In this document: piece after piece, positions 1-13,440 of the stretch
Layout: the number at the start of each line of letters is the position of its first letter
How positions within the stretch are numbered: the stretch's first letter is position 1
Source: Embiotoca jacksoni
Taxonomy: Eukaryota > Chordata > Actinopteri > Embiotocidae
Length of the DNA: 64,000 nucleotides
Assembly: GCA_022577435.1 (NCBI GenBank)
Contig: JAKOON010000032.1
Coordinates: 4,821,047 to 4,885,046, forward strand
Reading direction: 5' to 3'
Program-made: the position numbers and the translations under genes
The notes under the pieces: generated by a model
Told to the model about the DNA's origin: nothing
Database searches by the model: none
Seen by the model: the letters and a program-made list of their open reading frames with translations, nothing else

Positions 1-38
1 GGCTGTGGGATGAACATTAGCACACATGCATATAAATG

Positions 39-40
<2 letters not shown>

Positions 41-107
<67 letters not shown>
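41..107. repeat. (CA)n microsatellite
   Basis: Uninterrupted CA dinucleotide repeat of about 67 bp in the lrp8 3' flank. It explains the poly-His/Thr frame there. Confidence 0.98.
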
Positions 108-111
<4 letters not shown>

Positions 112-727
112 ACTTTTACGGTTTATGAACGGAGTATCAGTGTTAAACCGGCAGGAAACGTGTTCGCTGACAGAACGAGTTGGTCTCAGCCTTATTACAT
201 CAGTCGGACTTTTGTTTTGTGTGGTTACATCACATGGCAGGTCTTTTTTCTCATCATGCAGCCACCAGCTGGGCCCTCCCACATGGCTCTATCCAAAACT
301 GTCTGCTCAGATATCGGCCATCTCAAGAGGAGGAGAGCGGGCAAAGGAATCAAGTGTGTGCGTGCATGTCGCTCCGAACAATGAATGGCTGCATTGTCAG
401 TTGGCGAGCAATTATGCGTGCTGTTTGTGTTTTTCGGAGGGCAAGCGTGCATCGTCTCTGTCCTCTGGAGAACAGTGTGAGTTTGCTATCACTGCGCCCC
501 CTGTGTATTTGTCACAGTCAAAAGCAGGTGATCAAATGAAATTATTAACACTGGAGGATTCTTGTCAAACACAGAACACCGCAGCGGGCTAAAAGCTGCC
601 GTCTATTGCTTTTCTCAAACCATTTAACATCTAAACACGCCACGATAAAGACAACAGAAATTGTGTGTAAAATCCACTTCTCTCTAACTTCATATCCTCT
701 CTGCTCAAATTAAATACTGTTGTCTCA

Positions 728-729
<2 letters not shown>

Positions 730-759
<30 letters not shown>
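730..759. repeat. poly(T) run, 30 bases
   Basis: Thirty consecutive T on the plus strand (A run in lrp8 sense). It could be the tail of a retroposed element, but no body is recognisable next to it. Confidence 0.9.
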
Positions 760-760
<1 letters not shown>

Positions 761-1589
761 TCTTTCCACCTTGAAAACCAGCTGCACCCTCCTCAAACTC
801 CAGAATGCTGGAGGTCAAATATAAACATAACCTCTCAAATCAGCTGTGTTCAGCTTCACCCTGAAATATTAGACAACTCACCCTGAAAGGCTCCGAACAG
901 AAAGAGAAGAGCACAAAATGTAGTGTAACCTTTAAAATCAATCAGAGACTGGGAAAATCGTTAAAAACAGAAACCAATCCACAAATATGTTAACTACACA
1001 AGACAACTCCAGTAATGACATTTGTGACGGATTCCAACATGAATCTGTACAGATTGTCCCATCAACGCGCGGGCTGTCCCACTTTCAGAGCTCCTCCTTC
1101 CTCAAACAGTGTTCCCAGAGCTCTGCAGCCCATCAGGAATTATACACAGTCCAAATGATTCCATCTAGGACGAAACAGAGTCTCTCACTGTAGCCCCATC
1201 AAAAAATATGACACACAGCACACACCTCACTCATCTATCAATGCAAAAGACTCAAAAGAGGAACCAGTTTAAACTCCATATTCCAGCATCACTTAAAGTC
1301 AGAAACACACATGAACAATTCTGTAATTAATCATCAACATTTACCGGAGGAAAAATAGATCCATCTCCAGCACAGAAAAAGTATGAAAGTATTTTTTTTT
1401 TTTAAAGAATCATGTTTGTCTTACTAATATTGGTGTTTTTCAAACGGAAATTGGCATAGGACATAGCTGTGAATGGCTGCACTTGATGATATGTTGTTCG
1501 TCCCTTCGTTGCACTCAGTCCAAGTCTCTGACCTCGATGTGTGTCCGTGCCTCTGAGCGGCCATCTACTCCAGGAGTCGCCCTTGTCGG

Positions 1590-1933
1590 TCACTTTGCAG
1601 TGGAGAGCATGGGCTGCTCCGTGTACCAGTGAGTCCCCGGATCTGGCATGCTGCCCCCGAGCGGCAGGGCGATGAACTGCGGGCAGGTGCCGCCTCCCGC
1701 GCCCACGACTCCCATGCCGACGCCCTGCGGGTACGGGTGGTGGTGGTGCGTGTGGTGTCCCATGGCGTCAGTCCGTCCGATGTGGATCTCGTCCTCCTCG
1801 CCCTCGCCGGTGGTTTTGCGGTACACGGGGTTGTCAAAGTTCATGCTCTTGGTGGAGTTGCGCCGCCAGTTGCGCCACACCAGGTAGACTCCGGCGCAGA
1901 CCAGGCCGAAGACCACTGTGGCAACGATAGGAA
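1590..1933 (-). CDS. lrp8: lrp8 last coding exon: transmembrane helix and cytoplasmic tail
   Basis: The exon begins at CATGCAG|TTCCT and runs in frame to a TGA at 1590-1592 (113 residues). It completes the helix (PIVATVVFGLVCAGVYLVW), then gives RNWRRNSTKSMNFDNPVYRK, TTGEGEEDEIHIGRT. NFDNPVY is the NPxY endocytosis and Dab1-type PTB-binding motif. The following residues are unusual: GHHTHHHHPYPQ, a Gly/Val-rich stretch GVGMGVVGAGGG, and an end at EQPMLSTAK. Mammalian LRP8 instead has a proline-rich insert and a VALSLEDDGLP end (from memory). No good donor is visible after HIGRT, so read-through to this stop is the simplest model. An alternative last exon outside the window cannot be excluded. 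Confidence 0.9.
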
Positions 1934-4900
1934 CTGCATGCGTTTAACACAGCGGCAGGGACACGGGGAAGGAGGGGGGAGCGTTAACCAGGCAGAACGA
2001 GTCCATGGCGTGGAATGAGGCACGGAGGGGAGCAGAGCAGGCATGCGGGGGGACAGAGAGGGCAGGGGGGGAGGGGGGGGCAGCGGTACAGAGGTTGTGT
2101 GTGGGTGGCTCGGCTAGACACGGGGTCAAAGTGGGGTCACACACCAACCAAAATATTTCCAACACAGACTCTAAAATAAGATGCGCAAGGCCCCATTAGG
2201 GCTCAGGTTGGGAGTTAATGAGTTTTAAACTCTCCTTAGGGAGCACAGATTTGAATAAACATTTTTAATCTAATACTGCTTTATTAAATTACACCAATGA
2301 AACTCAAACAAAGCTTCATTGGCATAATTTTTTTTTGTGCCCGGTTCACATTATATAATGAAAACGGTTCACCTGAGCGAACTCATTTTGTTCAGGTTCA
2401 TTTGCTATACTACTTATAAGAGATGCACTGTCAACAATAATATTTTTCACATATACAGTGTGTTTATTTTCCTAAAGCCTTTATATTTTTCATAACCAGT
2501 GGTGTCAAAGCAGGACAGCAGCTGCTTTACTCAAGAGAAAACATCCCCTTGGGAAATTATTGTTTTTATATATTTCATTTTAAAAGGGGATTTTCTTTTT
2601 CTTTCTTTTTTTTTTTTTTTTTTACCCTTTTCATAACCAACAACCCAGGAACACTCTAAAGTGTAACGAATGGATTAAACTGCGTGTTTATCTTCTCTAA
2701 TACATGCTGCTAACTGGCCGACTACATTCAATAACAACCGAGTAATCCTTGAAATGCCAAGTGGCGCATCATTAACTAATTACAGTACATTTAGGGTTTG
2801 ATTAAAAAGCACTCTAATATTTTGCAGTGCATCCAGCATGGATGCAGTTAGGAGTTTATCTCAAACGATAGAGTTCAACGTTGTTGTAGCAGCTGTGTCC
2901 CATTGTTTATTAAATGTGGAGAATGTTGTGCCCTGGCAACCCCAGCAAGTTAGATAACCAACTATTAAAAGGTTTTTTTTTGAATGTTCACTTATGTAGT
3001 GAATCAAATCTTCCAGCAGCAGCCGTGTGGCAGCCAAAAATTTCCGTTCACTGGCTGGAAATGAGAGGCTGATTTTGTCAGCTTCCCTCTAAAATCAAAG
3101 ATTCCATTTTTTTTTTTAAATTACATAAACATTTCGGTGGCCACTGTATGTGGTATGAACAAAAATATTATTGACAGTTTTATGTTTATTTAGGTTAATC
3201 AACTGTTAAAGCGCTCTCTTTCTGCTAACAGCACACAAAGGCCTGCTTACAAGGAGTCCCTGCTGTAGCAGAACCCAACACAACAACACGGTGTGAAGTG
3301 AATAATGCAGCATGGCAGTGATGTCAGACACACAGAAAATAACTCCTGAGAAAACTTCAGCGAGGAAGACCTGCGGGCCGGGCTTCTCTCGTGCTGCCGC
3401 AGCAGGGTCAGAGTGAATGGACTACAAACAGTGGCCACAGGCAGACAGCAGCTTTACGCAGCCCTGCAGGCCTTCAATGTGGACAGACACGTACAGACAA
3501 GGGAGCTGCAGGTGGCTTACCGATGGGGATGACCACTCCCAAAACAGCCACTGTCAGGTTCTCGCCCAGGAGGAAATGCTCGCTTCCAGCTGTAGAGAGA
3601 GAACGAGGAAGAGGTGTCAGAGACAGAGGACGAAAAGACAGCAGAGCGAGGTAGGATAAGCGTGCAGGGTGAACAAAATTTTGTGAGAAATAGAGTGAAA
3701 GATAAGCAGGGCAGTCAGGAAGGGCGAGCCGGTGGAAGAGAGGGGAGATAAAACAGAGAGGCGGAGAGCGGGTGATCATGCGTGCACGGCCGTGAGTATT
3801 TTACAAAGAGACGGTGAGAAAGAGGATGGAATAGAAGAAGGCGAAAATGGAAGAGGGAAGGAAAAATGATGCATCGCTTGGCATTTGCAACAGTATGACC
3901 TTGACAGTACCCCTGACCCGCCGCACGCCATTTATCCAGGCTCCATGAGGCTCCAGCGTCTCTTCAAAGCTCATTTTCTTACAACATACTAACGAGCACA
4001 CCTACACAGCTGCACACATGCCCTCGCGCACATGCAACACCCCACTGCCCAAAACGGAGCGCAACTCATGGAGGGAACGACGGCATTTTCAAGGTCACGA
4101 GGCACCATCCAACACTCCTATCAACGTCGGTTGACTGTAGTTGTTGGGGCTTGTAGATACATCACTTTAATGTCATCATTATGGTGAAGGTGAGGCTGTT
4201 AGCTACGTTATGAATGTGAGCGGAACCGTCGGATGGGCTACTTGGCAGGAGACGAGGTGAAAGCGGCGCTTTATCAGAAGACCGGGCCCATCTCTCATTA
4301 ACATCCGATTGGACCACTCTGCCCTTTGCAAATCATGCAGACGACTCATGAAGTGATAAATCTTGAATTCTGAATATACGACCGTGATTGGTCATTTCTG
4401 TCATTATATGTTTTGAAGTTTATAAATGAAACTTATTCACCGTGTTCTCACACATGACAGCCTTGGTAAACTCCATTTTTCAAGTCACAACCCACTTACA
4501 GTGTTGTGAGACGCTGCTGTCCCCTGCAGGTGTGGTGGAGATGACCATCGTTGTGGCGGTGGAGTGGGAGCCAAGCGCCTTCGACTCCTGCGATGACACA
4601 GGCTTGAGGGTGCTGAGGGGTGTGAGGGGCTCGGGGGAACCAGAAGGAGCTGTGGTCAAGTGGGGGATGGCATCCGCCTGCGACACTCCCCCCGAGGGCG
4701 GAGGGAAGTCCTCTGCAACAGTCGCCCTGGTGCCCGCTGTAAATCCAGTGGGAGACGAGGATGTCGCTGTCACGTCGTTTCTTGGTGCTGCTGCAAGGGA
4801 AATAAGATCACAATAGAAAAAAAAAAATTGTTGTAGATGTGTTAAAGCTTCTGAAAATGTGCTTTCAAACACTACTTATGCATTATCTACAACCTTCAAT

Positions 4901-7900
4901 ATTCATGACTGAAACCCCCAAAACGACCCTGAAGGATTGTAAAAAAAAAGCAGCATAAATATGATTTTATAATAGTAAAAACAAAATCAGCTAAACTTGC
5001 TTCATAAGAATTGTGTGGGTGTGCTTTGAGCACTGCTGATTGACATTGGCCTGGCAACACAGGAAAACAACTCCACTCTATGAATAAAATGTTCCTATTT
5101 GTTGGCTCAGACTGCAACACAAATAAAGAAAATAGTCATGTGTGCATTGTAGGAAGCTGAGAAAACATGTTTTCAAAGACTTTAAGTGTGTATTCCTCCT
5201 TCAGTGTGATTACAAGGCTCCAGTTTTATATTGATATTTCAACAAAATCTGTTCTGCTGTAAGATCTATCATAAATCTATCATATTGACTTGTTCACTTG
5301 TACTTGGACAAATATAACATAGACATAATCTCAATATAAGACAAATAATCCATTTAATGTCTTCAGGAAACACTTCCTTTGTGTATTCATATAAACAAAC
5401 ACAAGACATTGTATAGTAAATCAGTCTTGATACAACATTATAAGCTAATCAGATGTTGTTCTATCAATATTTTGTTGCATTGCAATGCAGTGATGCGTGT
5501 TATTGTATCCACCCCCCTGTATGTGTTGCTTAGCAACTATCTCTTTTAGGTGCAGGCTCAATAACTTATGTTGCTAGAAACCAAAGTGAAATAATAATAA
5601 TAACAAAAAAAATGATATACATTATTTTACATGATGCTTTCTTATTAAACTTGAAAAAGATTTGTTTTACTGAGCTGGTAATAATACAATATACCATGTC
5701 ATACACTTTCAAGCATGATTTTCCACTTTAACTTAGATGTAGTTCATTAATATGTTTATTTATGTTATTATCTGAGCTCTTAATTGAACATTTCCTCTAT
5801 TTGTTTTCCATGGTTTTTACTATAAAATACTTTGTAGCTGTGTAGAAAAGTGATGTCTCTTAAAAACGTCCTGTAGCCAGTAGCCCTCCGCACTGTACTA
5901 TATGTGGAGCAGAATCTGATTATCTACACAGTAAACACTGCAGCCAACAAACCCCTTCAGGTGCTATCGATTATTAAAGACTCTGAATTACCACCCGTAA
6001 ACATCCTCACCTGGCACACAGCCCCTCATATCTGGCCCCGGGTCCTGTCCGTCCGGGCAGGCGCAGGTGTATTTAGGCGAGTGCTCCGTGATCTGTGGAG
6101 CCTTAAGACACAGGTACTCACAACCTCCATTGGCCACACTGCCCAGATTACAGCTGTCAGGGCCTGGAGACAGTAACAGAGGGAGACATGAAGACCTAGG
6201 CTACGGATGCATAAATACGATTATCATTAATTCAATTTAAGGGGGCACAGAAGAAGTTGTCATACTTTAATGCTCCCTACTGTGAGCACTGTTGAATTCC
6301 CTCTAAACAAAGCTCATTACTTTGTGTAAACAAAGTCTGGAGGAATACAAAGAATAAAATCTGGCAACATAGAGAAAGTTGCTATAAATATTAAGCAGTT
6401 TCTGTGCAACTCTGCCAGGAGTTCTTCTTAAACTCTTGTTCTCACAACAAACTTGGAAAAAGATGAATGTATGCGGATCAAATTGGAGAAGAATAAAGAA
6501 ATAGCAAAGTCGAGGCGTGGGAAGGTGGGAAGACAAGCAGAAAGACAGAGACAGATATGGAAACTGGCACAAAAGAAAGGAAACACACGGCCATCACATT
6601 CATGATTAAGAGCTCTGTCCACACCTGCATTGTAACTTCAGAGAGAGCTGGGTGGAAGGCAGACGTCTGCATGTACTGCTGCTCCCTGTGTTTTGATCTT
6701 TCTACCACAGTCGCAAACCTCACCATCATTTATTCATGTGCCCGGGCTGACATGGACACACAGCTCACCTCTCACAATCAGAGCACGGGGAGAAAACTGA
6801 GAAACACGAACATGCACGTGAGGAGTCCCTCACACATCCTGCACACGCACCTTGCGGCTGTCGGAGCTGGTGGAAGACAACGATGTCGTGGGGGTCGTTG
6901 AGGTTTTCAGCCAGAGCGTGGATGTCCTGACCGGTCAGCCTGTTGGCCATGAAGACCGCCGCCCTGTCTCTGTCTGTCCAGTAGATCCGATCCTGAGATA
7001 CATGACAAACGCAGCTCAGGCGGTAACCTCTGAAGGACGCAGTCACACAATGTTAAATCTCGACAATCTATGATTCAGGAGCATGGACAGCGCGTGGCTT
7101 TTGGGTGGCATGGAAGTGCAAGCCATGCATAAAAATTCAAATTTGAATGCACCTTTGTATTTGAAATTATTTCAACTTGGATTGACGCTAATGATGCGGG
7201 TAGTGTGATGTCACCTGGACTCATTTCTAGCCATGCTAGTGACACGGCTCTGTGAATGGCGATGTCGCGGTGTCTGTTGGTCTGTTACTCAACAAATATA
7301 TCAAAATTACATTTTGGTACAGACATTAAGCTCCCCACAGGATACATCACACAGATTTCAGTGATACTTTGACCTCCATTAACTCTCGAAACGTTCAAGT
7401 AGACTTTGATTATACTGTATTTTCCTCTCGTGCTTCCTTGTGGTTGACATTTATAGCTTTAAGTAAAATGTCAGACTATCAGTGGATGTGTAGCTTGAAA
7501 TTTAGCGACCTTAGGTATCCCTTAACTTTTCATGCAGCGCCATCATTTGGTCAACACTTCACGTTGTTCAATCCTGTAATGACATTACGTCACATCAGCC
7601 TCAGTGGTACGTTGTTTATTTATTGACATCTATGGTTTCAAGGTGACTTTGGTTATCCTCTGACTTTTTCTCTAGCGCCTCCTTGAGGTTGATATTTTTT
7701 GACTTTGAGTGAAATGTCTCACTAATGTTGGATGTGTTGCTAAAGTACAAAAAAAAAAGAGTACTAACATCGTTAGTGATCCCTTAACTTCGTACGTAGT
7801 GCACATCCGTTTGTCCAATACTCTAATGACATTACATCAGCGTCAGTGGGATTTTTTTTGTTTAGTGTTCATGAGCAAATGATAGCATGCCCGCAACATA

Positions 7901-10216
7901 ACATGCTAGGGATGGTGAACATGTATTGTCACTGTTCGCATGCTGATGTTAGCACTTAGCTCAAACCTCCACCGTGCCTGCGATCAATGAATTGAATGTC
8001 AATGTATTTTTCCAGTTCTAAAAAGAGGCTGTACTCAAGATGTGTTTATGTTCATGTGACAGGAAATGGGTGAATGAAGCAGATGAACAACACAATCAAA
8101 CGTGTACAAAATGAGAGAGCAGAGAAAGATGAGGCAAGCTGAGGGAGGGTTGGATGGTGAAATATTTGCTGATGGAGCTCACAAAACTAATTTATTGGAG
8201 GAAAAGAAATAGAAAGAAAATTAGGACAAGAGAAATACTCTAAGGAGTATTTGTTGACACACAGTCGAACTCATTATTTGCAGCGGAGGAGAGCATGTTA
8301 ATTTGTCTTGTAATGTAAATATTATGAGGGGATGAATGTGCCACGGAAATGCAGAAAGGTTTAATTGTAAATTAGGTTTTTATTCAATTTGAGTAGCAGT
8401 GCAACAGTAAACAACACGAACAGAATAAATGTAACAATGACACATTTGTATGGGAGAAGATTCAATGTATTATTTGATTTAAAGGTGTCAAGTGTCTGCG
8501 TTGTCCCTTCTGGTTTGTTGCAGCATTAAATGATTAAAACACATCCTATATAGATCAAAATATAGCATCTCAGAGGCAACCTTTACCCATGTTTGTTGTT
8601 TATTGACTGACTTTTTGTCTCGGTTTTTTTTTTGTTGTAAGACGAAATCCTGACATTTTTTCCAGTTGCCTTAGAAACTGCGGGCTAATCTCCAGTGAGC
8701 ACCAAGACAATAGGCCATTGCGACTCGAGTGTGCATGTGTGGGTTAGTGTTGAGTCAGTCACTGAGTCAGAAAGAGATGGTAATGTGATGTACACTACAA
8801 CAAGCCCCATTCAATAACACTGAGTTGGTGTATGTCCAACATGCTGAACAAGAAGGTCACCTTGTAGTCGTAACAAGGCAGAGAGGACGACGATCGATTA
8901 TGTATTACACACGAGAGAGTTTATCATTTGTCAGAGCTATGCCACAGTGCCGGCTCAGAGTGGACTAACAGACTGTACAGAGTACAGAAGAAAATCCTCA
9001 AGGTTAGGCTTTGGGCAGCTAATGGAGTTTTAATTACTAAAGCTTAAACCTTGGGAGGAAATTTGGTAAAATACAGTAAAAGAGATTTATATATATTATA
9101 CAGGGTTCCCACTTAAAGTCAAATCTCAAATTCGCTGACTTTTCCCAGAACTTCACTGACTAAAAAGCTGGATTTCTATGACCTATAAAGAACGTAGAAA
9201 AAGGCCAAACTTCACAGATTGCTTTTCTGTCATCGACTATTAACACGATCTTCGAAGTCGTCATTTTTGAGCCAAAGCTCCTGAAATGTACATTCTCCTG
9301 TAATGTTTGCCTTTGTTAGCAGCTACAGGAAAAAGCATCTTTACTGAAGTGATTGCCAAATGTTGATGATAATAAAACCCCTCACGAAATACAGGAAATG
9401 TGAATTTACATAATACAAATATACTACGTTTTTACAAAAGGCAACTAAATTGTAAACCTACAACAAAAAACTGGAAGTCCATGATTTGGCCCAAAGAATG
9501 ATAAAATCCCTTGATTTTCCATGTTTGGAAAAGACTTTAAAATTCCATGATATTCCAGATATTCTAGTGGGAACCCTGATTATATGAAGTGCCAGAATGT
9601 AACTTTAATTTGATTTAATCCTGTGCTGTCCAATGTTTCCATTTTATGCTACTTTTCACTTTAACCTAAACTCAGTATTATTTGTGAGATTTGCTGAAAG
9701 TATTTAGTTGTCAGAATGACTATCTTGGATGTATATAGTATATATAGTAATAAAGTATAATTACTTAAATAAAAATTGGAACACAAAGCCTTTGTGTAAG
9801 GTGGCTTTTTTTACACAATGGTATTGCTACTTTTTCCTCCATCACTCCTTTTTATATCAAACAGCAGAGAAAGAGAGTTCAGGATTTGAATACAATGTTG
9901 GAATTCAGACTCAAAAGGCAATTTGGAACAAACTATGTGACTGCTCAACTCATGAATACAACTCAAGCCCAAGTGGATATTTAAAAAAAACATCAATGCT
10001 TGTAAGTCTGGTGTGGTGCTGGATGAAATCTGTCTCTGGTCCCACTGAGACCGGTTCCCCTTGAGCGGAGTCCCTCTGAGGAATAGGCCACGAGGGTGAT
10101 GTCATTGCTCCCTTCCAGTGCCTGTGTGCGTACTCAATTTGAAACCACGGTGCAGCAGATTTGCAGAACCGCTTGGCACCGAACCAGATTGAGACGCTCT
10201 CGAAGGGCCCTGACAT

Positions 10217-10264
<48 letters not shown>

Positions 10265-10810
10265 CACACGCACACACGCACACACGCACACACACACAGG
10301 GAAGCTGGCTGATGACCAAAAGCATAAGCGTGTGCTGCTTTATACTGTTTCCTACTCATAGCTGTTTCTGTTTCGTATGCTCCACCAGTCGATCCCACAA
10401 GAGACAACAAACCGAACACGCACAAGGACAGCAACTCCCTGAGAATGCAATAAATTGAATTGAACAGTCATTACATTTTAGTCCCAGTCACTCTGTGGGG
10501 CCCTGTGAGGCTAATGAGAGAGATGTAGATCTGATGAGATGTGGGAGGCTGGATGATATCATGGACAACTGCCGGGGAAACTTTTCAAATATAGGGCAGA
10601 GTGCTACAACCTGAGGGCCTGGGATAAATCTATGAAGCTCCCTACACACAAACACAAACCTCAAAAACAGCCAGAGCGTAGGGGTGTTCCAGCCTCTCCG
10701 CAGACGACATGTGTGTTCTGCGGTGAGCTCCGTTCAGGTCCACGCTAGCGATGAGGTGGAGCTTTGAGTCCACCCAGTACAGACGCCTGTTGGCCATATC
10801 TGAAGAGCAC

Positions 10811-10899
<89 letters not shown>

Positions 10900-13346
10900 C
10901 GAACGGACTTCCCCAAGCTGAGTAGAAATTGATTGTCTCCGCGGTAAGCACTCTTGCACTCTGACCAACAAATCCCTTCAGGTGATATTGATTACTTTTT
11001 TTTTTTTTAAATGCCAGATTCCCAACGCTACACAACTGCAAGTTTTACTGTGTTGAAACTATAACTTCTGAAACACTTCAAATATCGCGCCAAAGCAACT
11101 GGGATAACTTCGCTAATCTACTTTTCCCATTATCATTAAACATTAATAATATTCATATAATATAAAACTCATAATATTTCAAATACTTTTGACCGTTATC
11201 TCCAATGTGCTGATAGGGTGCATTAGATTCCTTTTAAAACTGTGCTTCAGGCACATTTATATACAACAACTGCAAAAAAAAAGCGTAAAAAATTATAGAG
11301 AAACATATGATGTAAGACCGAGTACTGAAAAATAACGTTTCCTCTCACCTAGAGTGATGCCGTTGGGCCATTCAATGTTATCAGCCACCAGCACCTGTCG
11401 GTCCACTCCATTCATGCCGGCCTTCTCTATCTTGGCTCGTGTGCCCCAGTCTGACCAGTACATAAAGCTGGAACAGAGACAGCAAACTTACTGTGTTAAT
11501 AAAGGGTTAAAGTTTAAGCAAGAAATGCAAAAGTGTTGTACTGTGCTCTTTTAAGGTTCCCATTTATAAAAGTTATAATTAGCCTGGTGACATCATTGTG
11601 TTCAGTAGTTCCTGCTGCACTGCCTGGTCCATTTCCTTTATGAATGTTTTACTTTAACTTTGGAGTTTCAGTTTTTTCAAACGTAAGTGGGATGCTTTAA
11701 TATCATAATTATATTATTAATAATAATAAATTCTATTTGTACAGCACATTTCATACATAAAATTAAACTCAGTACTTTACAGAAGAGAGTAAAAGCAGAG
11801 ACATGAAATAGGATAAAGCAATTTAAACAAACTTGAAATACAAAAATAAAACTAAGAAAAAAAGTATGAACTAAAAACAGTAATGGTAAAAAGATCAAAT
11901 TACTTCAAACAAGTTCATGAAAGTAAGTCTCGAGCTTGTGCTTTACTAACATAATGCCAAAATTAGCATTCCTAAATGTGTAGTATGAGGACTGAATATG
12001 AATTTTAACGACAGGAAAAAAAACAAAAAAAAACAGCAGTGCTGCTAAAAACTGCCAAAGCAATAAGCAGCCTATTTTATAACAGTCATATATAAGGCTG
12101 CGAAAATAGGACAGAGGAATGTAATTTTTTATTGAATGCTATTGAAAAAAAAACAGGATTTTCCACCACAAGCTAAGCTGCCGCAGAGGTCTGTGATTTG
12201 ATGTCTGTAAAAATTGGTGGAACTGCTTTTGAAAGGCACAGAGAAAGAGAGAAATGTCTAAAAACAAAGATTACTTTCGGACATTACTGTAAAAAGATCG
12301 GTGGCTAGTGAACTGGGGGAGCTGTCCGTTCAGCACCACACAACCACAAATGTCACACAAATGTCCTTCATACCTGGCTGCTATCTCACGGTCACCATCT
12401 GCTTGAATTTGTATTCTTACTGTGATTGAAGACACTACAGTACTGTATCGGCTTCTTACATAGATTATGTACTTATTTCCATTAGACCATATCACAGTTT
12501 GTCTAAAGAATTAGAAAAGATTTTCCAGGCTGGCTCGGCCCTTCTTCTCCTCTTGCTATCTTTGATGCGACTTTAATGGAGAACATATGTAGTGGGAGGT
12601 CTTGAGGACAATAGGTACATTTCACACGTAGATGGTCCATGTAGGTGTAGTGGTTGGTGTCACCCTGTCTGTGTTTTATTGAACAGACTTTTTTTTCACT
12701 GAACTAGTGAGCTTTTTGTTTGTTTTGGTTTAAGAGGCAGAGGTTTTAGTTAAGCCCAGGTTTTTTTTTTCTCTTTCTTTTTGTCCCAACCTCCCCCACA
12801 TTTTTTCCAACCTTTGTTCGATTATTAATAAACCACTTTAATTTGTCACTACTGCTCTTCCTCATTTAAATAACTGGTTACTGTGTCATTGTCCACCTTA
12901 ATATCCACCATGGGGACGTAACACTGAGCTTTAAAAATCCAGACTTTGTTTAATTCAATCACTGTCTATATATGATATTAGTTTATTCCCCCTTGTGTGC
13001 AAAAATAAACAGATCATTCTGTCATGATTAGTAGCTATGTGCTGTGGCTGTGGAAAACTTCGTCGTGCAGCCGAGCGATGTTAGTTTCGACTGAATTCAC
13101 AGAATGTGAACCACCAAATTTAAAAGCTGTTATTGTGTGAGTTCAGCATAGTTTGAATGGTCATTGAATAATATCAGGCAGCAATCAAAGCAGCAAAATA
13201 AACAGTCATTTCTATGTAAATGTTTATTACTGACATCAAGTCATGTTTTTTGCAAAGACAAACTGTTCTTCGGTATCATACTAAACGTTCTGGGTGCATT
13301 GGATTCCTGTGATGCTGTTATAATTGGGGCTGTAATGTGCAGAAAA

Positions 13347-13440
<94 letters not shown>

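Larger units (their letters stand above)
1..1589 (-). other. lrp8 3' untranslated region and/or downstream flank
   Basis: This stretch follows the lrp8 stop codon in the sense of the gene. I found no second protein gene in it. No AATAAA signal on the minus strand (TTTATT on the plus strand) was seen in this stretch, so the poly(A) site may lie beyond the window start or use a variant. It contains a (CA)n microsatellite at 41-107 and a 30-base T run at 730-759. The 188-residue frame starting at 26 is made by the CA repeat and has no recognisable domain. Confidence 0.5.
6993..10659 (-). other. lrp8 intron within the propeller
   Basis: Phase 0 intron of about 3.7 kb. It holds a diverged direct duplication (7397-7849), an inverted-repeat transposon relic (9101-9578) and a compound CA microsatellite (10221-10298). 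The remainder shows no gene. Confidence 0.7.

Noticed and set aside
26..592. 188-residue plus-strand frame starting with a His/Thr run
   Set aside because: It is made by the CA microsatellite and unrelated downstream sequence; no domain or splice context supports it.
1701..1745. Possible splice donor in the tail exon after the IHIGRT segment
   Set aside because: The GT positions here (GTCGGC, GTCGTG, GTGGGC) are poor donors, so read-through to the TGA at 1590 is preferred.
4442..4816. 124-residue plus-strand frame opposite the stalk exon
   Set aside because: The minus strand gives the Ser/Thr stalk with correct splice sites and phase, which explains the open antisense frame.
10102..11041. 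Several minus-strand frames with long Cys/Val runs
   Set aside because: They are translations of TG/CA microsatellites. Only the short real exon inside (10660-10799) is supported.
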